Shown one piece after another: positions 44,236-54,180 of a DNA stretch of 64,000 nucleotides. The notes below the pieces were generated by a model that saw only the letters and a program-made list of their open reading frames with translations, was not told the origin of the DNA and did no database searches. The stretch's first letter is position 1; each line of letters opens with the position of its first letter. Made by a program: the position numbers and the translations under genes. This DNA comes from Apteryx mantelli. Its lineage: Eukaryota > Chordata > Aves > Apterygiformes > Apterygidae. The stretch is from contig NW_027118693.1 of NCBI RefSeq assembly GCF_036417845.1, positions 5,528,001 to 5,592,000 of the forward strand, read 5' to 3'.

Positions 44236-44700
44236 ATGCATGTAGGGTTTGTAAAGGGAAGTAGTGGACTCATTGTTAGTACGGGTATCTCCCTAGCGGC
44301 ATCTACCGCCTTTGTTACGAGAAAATTGACTTATTGGACATTAAAAGATCATAAGAAAAGATCGGTAGAATGGTGGGAAGCCTTTGTTAAAGGAGTACAA
44401 CCTGAGAAAGGTTGTACCCATGCCAACCACCCCGATCACATAAGGCTAAAATTAAAAACACCAATTGTAGGTGGACTGTGCCGTATGTTGGGTGTCTCTC
44501 TCGAAAAACTGGGAAGCCTTTCAAATCAGAAAGGCACATAAAGGAGGTTCCCCTGAAGAATACAGCTGCTGTCGAGAAGACAGGTACACCCTGCTGCTCT
44601 GAGCAAAAGAGTAGGCAGAGGAGACAGAGACGTATAGAAACTGTGGGGATCGAGGCCGACAAGCCACCTCCTAAGCAGGAATACCTGAAGTTATAAGACC
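44236..44700 (+). pseudogene. Surface-envelope remnants
   Basis: Two overlapping frames (44236-44541 and 44412-44696) occupy the place of the surface subunit. A dibasic stretch QRRQRR near 44620 could come from a cleavage-site-like or basic segment, but the reading is broken. The receptor-binding region is too short and frameshifted for any product to be proposed. Confidence 0.45.
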
Positions 44701-44877
44701 CAGACTCTTTAAAGTCCCAGAGACACCTGGCATCACGGATCGCCCTTCCAAGGCATTAAGGGTTTGTAAAGTATCCGTTAACCAAGCCATGGGTCCACTA
44801 CTCCTCTGGAAGATGATTGTGCTAGGCTTATTAGGAAGACGAATCAAAGGGGAACATAACGTACACCAACCCTTTAA

Positions 44878-45405
44878 ATGGTAGAAAAATCCATCACCGC
44901 CTTAGAAAAGTCGTTAACATCACTATTAGAAGTGGTGTTACAGAACAGAAGAGGGATGGACCTCTTATTTTTGCAACAGGGAGGATTGTGTGCAGCCCTA
45001 GAAGAATGTTGCTTTTACGCGGATCATACAGGAGTTGTCAGGGATACTATGGCGAAATTGAGAGAAGGCCTTGAAAAACGTAAAAAAGAAAGAGAAGCCC
45101 AGCAAGGGTGGTATGAATCATGGTTCAGTCGTTCTCCCTGGCTAACAACCTTATTGTCTGCAATAGCGGGTCCATTAGCTTTACTAGTACTTGTGTTGAC
45201 CTTTGGGCCGTGTATAGTAAATAAAATTATTAACTTAGCAAAAAGCAGACTCGAAGCTGCCCACCTACTGTTGATAAAAAGTCAATATGAACAACTCAAT
45301 GAAGATGAGAGTAAGCATAACCCTATGCTCTCCCTGGCACAGGAGGCTGTTGCTCGATTTGATGAACAAATTAGAAGGGACCAAAACAAAAAGGGGGGAT
45401 TGTGA
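44878..45405 (+). pseudogene. Transmembrane envelope subunit, open but detached
   Basis: A 175-codon frame. A heptad-like helix ([16 protein letters not shown]) leads into the immunosuppressive-type segment [16 protein letters not shown], then the cysteine motif CAALEECC. The first cysteine is separated from the pair by five residues, where gamma-type TM subunits normally have six. A tryptophan-rich pre-membrane part ([16 protein letters not shown]) precedes the hydrophobic span [16 protein letters not shown], and a tail of about 65 residues follows. The ATG comes straight after an in-frame stop, and signal peptide, surface subunit and fusion peptide are not in this frame. It is open yet incomplete. 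Confidence 0.82.
45388..45400 (+). promoter_or_regulatory. Polypurine tract of the His-primed provirus
   Basis: AAAAAGGGGGGAT lies directly before the 3' LTR start TGTGATATG. Confidence 0.85.
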
Positions 45406-45915
45406 TATGTGCTAATTTGTTGCATCAAAGTGAGAAACAGCCTTGGGAACATCTTGTATTGTGGTATGTGCTAATTTGTTACACCAGCGAGAAACAGCCT
45501 TGGGAACATCTGTGGGAACATCCTACAGCCTGTGGTGGGGGGCATGTACCCTGCCTGAGAAAACTGAGCTGAGCTAGCGAAGCGGCAATGTTAGTTTAGA
45601 TAGCCTAATATGGCACACAATGCAGAGGAAGACTCCAGCCTTCATCCCCACGAGCACCAGAGGGCTGAAGAAGACCCCCTAGCAACAGCCGGCGCAACCG
45701 CAGAAGTTCCAGGAGGTGCCCCGTATACCCGGAACTGGAATCGCATATAAGGAGACTGTGAGGGGGGGGTTGTGCGTGCCGTTGGTGGAGCAGGAGACTC
45801 CCCCCGGCCGCCCAGCGCTGTTTTGCTTACTTGTGACTTGCTCAATTATTTTATAAATTGGAATTTATGCAACCCGGCCCGAGTGGTTGTCAATTTGTCA
45901 CGTTTACCTATAACA
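45401..45915 (+). repeat. 3' LTR of the His-primed provirus
   Basis: 515 bp, six substitutions from the 5' LTR (five transitions of the T/C kind and one A/G). It ends CCTATAACA, and host sequence CACAGCCTCAC follows. Confidence 0.95.
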
Positions 45916-48711
45916 CACAGCCTCACTCCCTCTCTGTGGGCTCAGCTTCAGGACCTCCTCCAGCTGCTCTAACCCCAGGCCAGCTGCGGAAGCAGGAGCT
46001 CCCTGCTCCTGTGAACCTCCTCCTACTCATAGGGCTCATTTTCTGCCACAAATCCCTCTCACCACAAAGTGGCAAGGACTGTCACGGGCTAAGAGCAGGA
46101 CTGGAGCCGATGGACCGTGCGCTGCTGCAGCTTGGTTTTACACCACCCTCAGCTCCATGTGTCACCAGACCCTAACCTGCACCATGAAAAGGGAAAAAAA
46201 AGCTGAACTCTAGTGCTGAGGTTCATGAGACGGGCTTGCTTCTCCCCACACTCATTTACCACCCACAAGCCCCCTGCCCTGTGGCTGCCCTGAAGAGCTG
46301 CGCCGTAGCCCCTTGACTCTGCCCTTTCCCATCGTGCCCCTGACACAGTCAGAATGAAAGGAAGCCCTTGAGTTGGAAGGGCAGGGGAATGGAGCCAATA
46401 CCATTAATTAACTGCACTTGATATGCAAGCTACTGACTTTTATTGAAGAAAAAAAGGTTCTTTTCTGTTCTTCCTCTCAATTTCCTGATTTTTTCCCATA
46501 ACAAGAAAGCAGAAAATCTGTATCTTTTAACAGGCTTCCCTAGTTTTCAATACCTCCCTTCTGCACCTTTTAAGCACCCCCTCTCTCCCCCACCTCCCCC
46601 CCCCCCACACACACACGCTAGGCCCTTTCCTTTGCTTCTGCAGCATGCTAAGATTGAGAAAGCAGAAGTGGGGAGGGAAAAAAAAGGAGATTCAAGAATG
46701 AACAGCGGAGGGAAGACAAAAGAACATTGTGTATGACAATGCTTGCAAGCCCTGTCAGACACACAGAAGAAGCTCCTAAAAAGGGAACCAGTTCTGAACC
46801 CCTGTGGAATTTGGTACCTATGGTTATCCATGTTGCCAGGGACACATGGCTGTAATAATCACTCCTGAGATGACAAAGCCTTCCAAGAGGCAGCCTAGCC
46901 TGGAGCAGACCACTTCCAGGACCAGGACAGAGCAGGGGAGATATCTTGAGGGTGCTCCCCTTCTCGTCTTAGCCAGCCCTCACTTTTCATAAACATGTTT
47001 CTGATCAAGCTTTACAGCATGGGAACTACAGGGGGAGGAAAGCAGAAATCATCACTTGTGCAATTCCAGATCAGCACACATGAGGGAAGGGGCAGTCATT
47101 AATAAACTGGTATCAAGGTACATGAAGGCAATATCAATTGTGGTATCTGAAATGCAGAATTAAAACATGAATGCTCAGGACATATTTCTTCTTCTTGCAT
47201 CAGTGCATGCTCAGATCTGCACGGTGGCTGCTGCCGCTGGAAGCATGTTCTGTGCATCACTGGGCCAGGGCCAAGGCCACCCCACGGGCACTGGCTGAAG
47301 CCACCAGTCCCTCTTGCACTGACTCTCTCGCGCTCCACGGTGAAGCGGCAGCATTGCGTCCCAGAATGTCCCCAGAACAAAGCTGATATCCTTAACTGCA
47401 CCTTTCCTGTCATACAGAGAACATTGGCTACTAAAGTCGAACAGAAAGAATTGGGGAGGGGGGCTGATGTTAAATGCAAATCCATTCCTCTAAAAATACA
47501 TTCTCCGTCAGCACATGCTGGTATTTCAGAAGGTAAAAACCAAGGCAGCAAATAATGCCTGTGTCCTCCACTTCAGCTTTTAGCCACAGACACATTTCAT
47601 GCTGATCCTTCAGTCACAACTCGCCAGCATCGCTCTCCCGGCAGACACAAAGCACAACCCAGCCTTCTCCAGGGATAACTACAAACACGGTGAACATGGG
47701 CCGGGGAAGCTCCGGGGGAAGGAGCGGCCCTGGAAGCGCAGGGTCATTCCCCCATGCAGAGGGGGCAGCGTGGGGCAGGGCTGCTCACAGCTCCCGCTCG
47801 CCCCCACAACACTTCCCCAGGGGCTTCTCAGGAGGAAGCGCAAGGCAGGGACGACACCAAAGGCAAGGAGCTGCCCTGAGTCTCCGCTTTCAGGTCCCTG
47901 CTGCTGGCGTGGCGGGAAGGGAAAAGGAGCTGCCAAGCCTGGACAAGAGCTGCAGACTCCAAAGCCCACGCAGAGATCAGCAGGTCTGCGAGGAAGCTCA
48001 GAAAGTGCCTTCGCCCACTCCCTGCCCACGGACAGCACCAGCAGCACCTTGGCTGGCCCCAGCAGCCTCTGTCCCAGCTGCTCCCGAGCACCTGCAAACA
48101 CGCAGATGCCCCTGCACACCGCCCCGCTGCCGCCAGCTGCCTGTCTGTGGGGCAGAGCTGAGCGCACAGGGGCTGCCACGGCGGCTGGGGGCCCGGACAG
48201 GGAAAACACGCAGCACACACAAACAGCTGCCAGCAGCAAAAGCTCCAGGCACTGCAGACACGGCCAGAGAAGGAGAGGAAACGAAAGCAGAAATGCTGTG
48301 GCAGCGGGAGTTTGGAAACCCCCTCCCATCCCCTCCACTGCAGACGTTGCCCTCCGAGCAAGCCCCCGCGCGCCCTCCCCACCCCACACCGCCTCTGCCC
48401 TGGACGCCGCGGGGGCCAGGCCACGAGCCACCTCCGCTGCCGCCACACCTCCGGCACAGGACAGGGGCCTCGCTCCTGCCGCGCGCCTGTGTCCCGCTGC
48501 CCACACAGGGGCTGAGAGCCACGGCCCTGCGACGCCTCCTCGCGCAGCTGGCGGCACTGCTGCGGCAGGGCAAGGCTGTCCTCAGGGCCGGGCTCTCTCT
48601 GCCCCCCGGGCTTCCCCCAGCACCAGCAGCACAGCGTTTCCCCTCCTTTCGGCCCTGCCTGTGCTGCTCCGCGGCTGCTCCGCGGCTCCCTGGGCAGCAC
48701 GCTGCTGGGGG
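45916..48711. other. Unassigned DNA, GC-rich in its right half
   Basis: Nothing was recognised up to 47.6 kb. A C-rich run followed by (CA)n lies near 46595-46615. From 47.6 to 48.7 kb long frames are open on both strands at once (377 codons plus, 292 and 306 codons minus), which GC-rich, stop-poor sequence produces by chance. No domain was recognised in any of them. Confidence 0.45.
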
Positions 48712-49225
48712 TGTCACCGAAATCGGGAGTAAAAAAACTCCTTAACACCAGCGTAGCATTAAGAAGCAGACATTCTCTTTATTACAGCGCCAGATGCACG
48801 GGGGATCGCTCCGCCCAACGTGCATGCCGTATGTTGCATCAACCAAAGTTTATATTGCCGTTACATACATATGCATTAAATTTCCCAGAATGATTATACA
48901 TATTCATTCTATGTCCTGGAACTAATTATCATATTTGCATAGTCATTATGCATGCAGTCTGCGTCTCCGAGGGGCTTCTATGGGGGTCTCTGGTGGTCCC
49001 TAGTGGTTGCTTAAGAGGTGCCTCTTAGTGTCTTTCCATGAACTCTGAGCTCCTTTTCCATATATGGTCTCGGCTTGGCTCATCGCTTTGTTTGCAAAAG
49101 CTGTCTGGTTCCTTATCTTGGTTTCAACTGGTTTCTGCTGGTTTATCTGTACTCCTTCAGGATGTACCAGTCACAGCTGCAAGAACTGTGCTTGGGTGCA
49201 TTCTTGTCTGAGGCCCCTGGTAACA
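48712..49225 (-). repeat. Solo LTR, minus strand
   Basis: On the plus strand it begins TGTCACCG and ends CCTGGTAACA, giving a terminal inverted match (TGTCACC/GGTAACA) and 514 bp. AATAAA is present in the minus direction near 48779 (TTTATT on the plus strand). GGGG is found on both flanks and may be a 4-bp target duplication, although a G-run makes this weak. AT-rich composition stands out against GC-rich surroundings. Confidence 0.65.
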
Positions 49226-49477
49226 GGGGCAGGAGCGCGGCGGTCAAGCTCCTGCGCTGACACTGATGCTGAGGGTCCCCTCGCAGCGGCGACGGCGCTC
49301 ACAAACGGCCGCTGCAGCCGCCACCGAGCCCAGGGGCCGCCAGCACAAGGGCCGCAAGAGCCGCCGGCTCCTGCGGGGCCGCAGGCAGCCCAGGCCCAGG
49401 CCCAGGCCCAGGCCGCGCCGCGCCTTCCCCAGCAGCTGCTCGCACACAGCCGGGCCGCGGCGGCTCCGGCTGCCCCC

Positions 49478-50118
49478 ACGTGCACAGCTGCTCGCTCTGC
49501 CCGGCCCGCGGCCCTCGGCCCCGGCGCGGCAGCTCCCGGCGCTGCGGCTCGAGGCTCCGGGCGGCTCCGCACCGGGAGACGCTGCCCCGCGCGGCACCAG
49601 CCACCTCCCGGCCCCTCCCTCCCTCCCTGCAGGGTCCTGGCAGCCACGGCCCCGCCCCTGCCTCGCCCCTCCCCTCAGCCGCCCTCCTCCGCGCCAGCGC
49701 GCATGCACCGCGGGAGGCGGCACTTCCGGCCCTGTGAGGGGGCGGAGCCTGTGTGTCCAGGGCTTCCGGCCCCGTTGCTCGCTGGCCCCGCCCCCGCCGG
49801 GCCCCGCCGCGGCGCCGCTGTCGAGGCCGCGGAGAAGCAGCTGCGGCAGCGGCGGGTGTTGGCGGCTGCTGCGCAGGGAGCCCGGAGCGATGCTGCGGCC
49901 CGGCGTGTGCCCGTGTGCGCGGAGCATGCGGCGGCTGCTGCCGGTGCGGCCGGGGCCGGGGCGGAGGGCGGTGAGCGAGGGGGAGCGGCGCCGGGCTGGC
50001 CCTGGGCTGCGGGAGTTGCGCTGCAGGGGAGCGTCGGCGGGGAAACGGTGCTGCTGGGGCGCTGCTGCCACAGGGCCCCGCTGTGGCCCGGGGCGCGGGC
50101 GAGTCTGCGCGAGGGGCG
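49478..50118 (+). repeat. Duplicated CpG-island promoter, copy 2
   Basis: Same orientation as copy 1 at 39233-39845. It holds GCGCATGC (NRF1-like) at about 49698-49705, ACTTCCGG at about 49722 (ETS/GABP-like) and GGGGGCGGAGCC and CCCCGCCCCC GC boxes. Such a set is typical of housekeeping promoters. CpG density is very high. A donor-like GGTGAGC at 49970 is conserved in both copies. Confidence 0.75.
49890..49970 (+). CDS. Putative first exon in CpG-island copy 2
   Basis: An ATG at 49890 (GGAGCGATGC) opens 27 codons, beginning MLRPGVCPCARSMRRLLPVR and ending in RRA, directly before the donor GTGAGC. The arginine-rich, acid-free start could be a mitochondrial targeting sequence. In copy 1 this ATG is ACG and the internal one is CTG, so only copy 2 could use this frame. 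A competing frame through EAAEKQLRQRRVLAAAA is open in both copies, and its first substitution is silent (GAC/GAT). No downstream exon identified. Weak. Confidence 0.25.
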
Positions 50119-50972
50119 GCCGGGCCGGGAGGGGCCGGGAGGGGCGAGAAAGCTCTGCGCGGGGGGCGGGTGGGGGCAGGGGCTGTTTGTGAGCCCCCCG
50201 GGACCCAGAGGGGTGTTTTCAGCCCGCGCTGCGGCCTGGCAGCTGCAGAGAAGCCCTGAGCTGTGAGAGCTGCCGTCGCCAGGGAAACCAAGGCAGCAGG
50301 TGAGGAGGGAGAGGAGCAGAGAAGCCGCTTTCTGTGCTCCTGCTGCCCCTCGATGTCCTCCCGCGGTGGAAAGCTGAAGGGCTCTGGGTGCGGGTGGGGA
50401 AAGCGGTGGGGAAGTAGATAGGCCTGAGCTGCCGTTGCAGTGTGCCGGGGAAGTGCAGCATTCGGTGGTTTTGAGTAACCTGTGGGAATGTGACACTTGT
50501 TTTTTCAGCTTAAAATGCTGATCCCTGGCAATCTGTCATGTCCAGGAATGGTGAGAAAAGAGGGCTGTGAAAAGAGCAGGGCTTGAACATAGGTAAATAT
50601 ACATAGAGTTCTAGTGCTTTTTTGATAGCTTCCTTTCTTCCTTCAGTTGCTAAAGAGGAAAGTGAAGGGATGCCCCCAAATGGGCAGTGTCCTCTGTAGA
50701 CCAAGGAGAAGGGTGTGAGCACACCCTTGCAGGGAGAGCTTTTTCAGAAGATCTACAGGTGAGGGCCCATTGTTTCAGTTTGTTTCCAATATAACTTGAC
50801 ACCAGGGTCCTTATTCCTTTCTCTCAGGCCCTCAGTTAAATGTAAATGGTAAAGCCAGAGCATAACCCTCTCATGGAGGTGCGCATTGCTGTTGGAGAAG
50901 GAGGTAGCTAAGCCTAGATTCCTTTTTTCTTGCTCCTGTGTTGTGTCCATCCACGTTCCCTGGCTCTGGCTG
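50119..50972. other. Unassigned DNA downstream of CpG-island copy 2
   Basis: GC-rich to about 50.2 kb, then ordinary composition. If the exon at 49890-49970 is real, this is its first intron. No gene or repeat supported. Confidence 0.4.
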
Positions 50973-51405
50973 TGTAGTGAGGAGACCTGCAGGAGATCTG
51001 GTGAGGAGTCAGTGACCGGCAGAGTAGGTGGTAGCAGGCGCAGCGTGTGAAACTGCACGCTGCCCAAATTCCCATCGGAACCAGGCATGCCTATTCAGTT
51101 TGGTCCACAGTGTCTAGCTGCTTTCCAGGCAGTAGTTTCTCAGGGTTAGCACAGCTGAGCTAAGGAAATAGTTCTAGTAGATAAAAGGGGGGGGGGCCCT
51201 TGGGATCCTCGGGGGGAGTCCCACCTGGGCATCTGACGCGTGCGTCCAGCAGCCTCCTTCTGGCAACCCCTCCTCGCAGTTCCTGGGTCTCCCCGTGCAG
51301 CTTGGAGTGCAAGTCCTTTATTAAATCTGTCCTGTTTAAGCCCTCACGAACTGTGAGTGTCCCTCTGTGCCGGTACCCGACCCTCTCTTGCCTGCCTTGT
51401 GGTCA
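50973..51405 (+). repeat. Solo LTR of the ERV-L-like family
   Basis: Begins TGTAGTGAGGAGACCTGCAG and ends TGTGGTCA; AATAAA-like TTTATTAAATC lies at about 51317. It aligns end to end with the LTR at 1174-1623, which is on the opposite strand. A run of nine G lies at 51187-51195. No internal viral sequence and no polypurine tract flank it, so it is a solo LTR. No clear target duplication. Confidence 0.75.
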
Positions 51406-52282
51406 CAGCCCCCAAGCCCTTCCTCATTGCCCTCAGGACCACGTAGTCACGCTTGATCCACCCCAGGTCTCCCCTGGCAGTATCACTGGTGCCCACAGGG
51501 AAGAGCAGCAGGGGCCCGTGCCCTGCAGCACATCACCATCGTTGAGCTGCCAGCCCCTTCTGCACACCCTTCTGTACAGACTGTTGCATCTGTTCTCTGC
51601 CACTGTCACCTTTGCTCGCTGCCAGAAACCTGCTTTTAAATCCCATCAAAACTGTGGGAGGATGGGCTCCAAGCAGAGTGCTCCAGCTGAGACTGCTGCA
51701 ATGCAAAAGGCCCCATCTCCACCAGGATCCAGGCTGCCCTCAGCTGGGAAGGAGCCTGCCTCAGTGCAGACTTCCTCCACCTTGGCAAGGCTCCTGAATT
51801 CCCAGGAAGTGAAGACAGGTGTTTCCAAGCATGGTGGCCCAGCAGTCTTGCATCAGCTACTAGGAGGCTTTGTGGCATGGCACAAGTTTCTGTGATGGCA
51901 CCAAACTTTCCTGTCCCTGCTCCTTTCCAGCTGGGTGGGAATAAGTAACTCTACAATAACTAAGCACAGAGTAACTCTGCAAGAAGTATCCTGTCTGCAG
52001 AGTCAATGTGCCCTAAGTATAATACAACCAGCTCTGCACTGACTGTACTGTAAGAAGCTCTAAGGAAAGTCCAACAGTTACTTTATGAAACCAGCCTACA
52101 GCGACTCTGTGCTGCCCCCACCCTCGGCCTGCCCCTCCCCTGCTCTGAGCTTCCCCCAAGATTGCCCTGCTCTCCCCACTGCCATGAGTTTCCCCCGATG
52201 GTGCCCTGCCCCCACTGTTTCTTTTTTGTTTGTTTGCCAGAAGGAAAAAAAAAAAACAGTTGTAAGGGGATGTGATGGAAGC

Positions 52283-52308
52283 AGAGCACCTCCAGCTGGA
52301 GGTGCTCT
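52283..52308. other. 26-bp perfect palindrome
   Basis: The left half is AGAGCACCTCCAG and the right half its exact complement, with no spacer; the centre is the E-box CAGCTG. It can form a 13-bp cruciform or RNA hairpin, or bind a dimeric factor. Confidence 0.9.
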
Positions 52309-52320
52309 TCATAACGACTG

Positions 52321-52350
52321 TCATTAATAAAACCAAGCTGCTATTAATGA
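52321..52350. other. 9-bp inverted repeat with 12-base loop
   Basis: TCATTAATA and TATTAATGA flank a 12-base spacer. It follows the 26-bp palindrome by only 12 bp. ATTAAT cores resemble homeodomain sites. Confidence 0.85.
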
Positions 52351-53527
52351 TAACAGAGAACTACTGATAGAAAAGGTAGGGTCAGTGTGAGGTTTGGGAC
52401 AAGATTTGGGTGCCCAGGGGCAGGTTTTGGGGTGTTTCAGGTCTGTGGGGTTGCTACAGCCCCATGGTGGGTGGCAAGGAGGATCCCAGTGTGGCATGTG
52501 GCTGTCAGGAGCCACGTTGGCATCCAGCTGTAGTGGTGTCTGAGCCAAGCAGGTTGTGGGGCTGCCTGGGTGGGACCCTCTCTCTCCCCTAATTGATTCT
52601 AATGACATCCATGTTAATTGAGGATAATGAGTCTTCAAGGGCTAGCTTCTGCTGTTGGGTGAGGGTTTGGGGGTGGTTTTGGTGGTGCTGGGGTCTGGTA
52701 TTGAGGGTTGAGGGGGAATCTGCAGGGCTGTCAGAGGGGGAAGGCTTTTGTGGGCTGGAAGGAGGGAGGTTACAGGCAGGGAGTCAGGGTGGGGATCCAT
52801 CCCCAAGGGGTGCTGCATGCGTAGGGGTGCCTGTGCTGCATGTGGCTGTGGGCATTGCCGGAGGAGGCATGGGGGACCCCAGAGGAGGAGGCATTGAGAA
52901 ACTCATGGGGGACCCCAGAGGAGGCCTTGTTGACCTCCCAAGGGCCTCATGTGCCACAGGAGCCATGAGAGTCCCCATGTCCCAGAAGAGCTGTGTGGAC
53001 CCTATGTTGCAGGGGACAAGGAGGAGGAGGAAGCATGGGGCTGCTGCGGCGATGCTGGAGACATGCAGAGCTCTGTGTGTCAGGTGGGTGCCTGGGTAGA
53101 CGCAGGAGGTGACATGGGAGCCAGCACCGTGTGTGGAATTGGGGAGCCCCATGGCTTAGGGGCAGCTGTACAGGGGGAGCAGGGCTTGAGGAGGCTCCAC
53201 GGGGGTCGGTGATTTGGCACGCGGCTTAGTGGGCACCCACAGGCTGTGCCTGGAGGTGGCCTCAGGGTGCCCAGGGGTGTCTGTCTTCCCTCTGCCTTCT
53301 TGTTTCCCCGGTTACACCTCTCCAGTAGGAAGCCTGGGGCCGCTCTCCTTGTGCCTGACCCCTGGCGCAGAGTGGAGATGGCCCTAGCCCCCAGGCCCTG
53401 CCCTGCACCTCCACCTCCAGGCAGAGATGGCCCCGTGGCAAGAGATACCTCAAGGCCCACAGCACCCTGGGGGCTGCGCTCGCCTCCCTGGTGCTGGCCC
53501 TGCAAGGAAGGGCAGGAGCCAGCACGG

Positions 53528-54180
53528 TGTGGCATTCCACTAGAGGGGCGTCCGAGATTCTTTCCGATTCCGGGATTAATTGCACTGAACTCGAGAGATC
53601 ATCGTTTGTCAAGTATAAGAATTTATTAGAGCTAGGTGGTTCTACACACACAACAGATGCTGGACAACACAAAACAATTAACAGCAAACAATCTACAAGT
53701 ATAACAAAGCTACAAAGTATAGTAAAGCTAGAAACAGAACAGAATTAAAATGGAATATACGTATCGGAGCTCTACGGTTAAGCCATGGATGCACGGTACA
53801 ACGACCGTTCTTGCCCTTTCCTTGTCCTTACGGGCCACCCCTCTGGTATAGGTTTCCCCGTATTGTTCTCACTACACTTGAGCTGCGCCAAGATGATTGA
53901 GGTTCTCCCTGGCAGTTGGCATCAGGGGTGTCCCTGCTGATGGGTGGGTTGTTGGGTCCGCAGGCCAGCTGACGGTGAGTCCAGGTCCACACCAGAGGTA
54001 TGTGGCTTACTTGCTTTTATCCTTCCCGGGCTTAATTCATTATCCAGTCGAATTGGGCCAGACCACACTTGCACAATAGAACAGATGGTCTCAGCCAGTA
54101 ACAGGATGCTCAACAGATAACAGGATGCACATTCAACAGATAACAGTACGGATGTTCAACAGACAACCCAGTGCAAAGTT
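53528..54180 (-). repeat. Probable solo LTR, minus strand
   Basis: On the minus strand a TATA-like GGATAAAAGC (near 54020) is followed about 390 bases later by AATAAA (plus 53622-53627 reads TTTATT), the arrangement of an LTR promoter and polyadenylation signal. Upstream, at 54111, 54134 and 54157, three copies of a 23-bp unit starting CAACAGA look like U3 enhancer repeats. The composition is AT-rich compared with neighbours. The exact ends are uncertain. Confidence 0.5.

Larger units (their letters stand above)
40702..45915 (+). mobile_element. Young gammaretrovirus-like provirus, His-primed, with chimeric pol
   Basis: A 5.2-kb element with two full 515-bp LTRs that differ at six positions (98.8 percent identity). 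It has a primer-binding site for tRNA-His, a leader with five hairpins, gag, protease and the first part of RT, then about 420 bp of GC-rich sequence that does not look retroviral. The integrase C-terminal end, surface-envelope scraps, an open transmembrane-subunit frame, a polypurine tract and the 3' LTR follow. Near-identical LTRs mean recent insertion by family logic. No target-site duplication is visible (TTCCTAC on the left, CACAGCC on the right). It lies between the two copies of the duplicated CpG island. With RT, RNase H and the integrase core gone, it cannot move by itself. Confidence 0.93.
51406..53527. other. Unassigned DNA with two palindromic sites
   Basis: Plus-strand frames here (for example 51200-51895) show no recognisable domain. 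Apart from the palindrome and hairpin near 52.3 kb (listed separately), nothing could be supported. Confidence 0.4.

Noticed and set aside
47599-48748. Frames of 377, 351, 306 and 292 codons on both strands
   Set aside because: Opposite-strand frames are open over the same GC-rich DNA, none has a recognisable domain, and composition is dominated by Ala, Pro, Arg and Gly.
49064-50266. 400-codon plus-strand frame through the LTR and the CpG island
   Set aside because: It starts inside a solo LTR, crosses the LTR edge and becomes Ala/Pro/Arg-rich. A fused gene across these two elements is not credible without transcripts.
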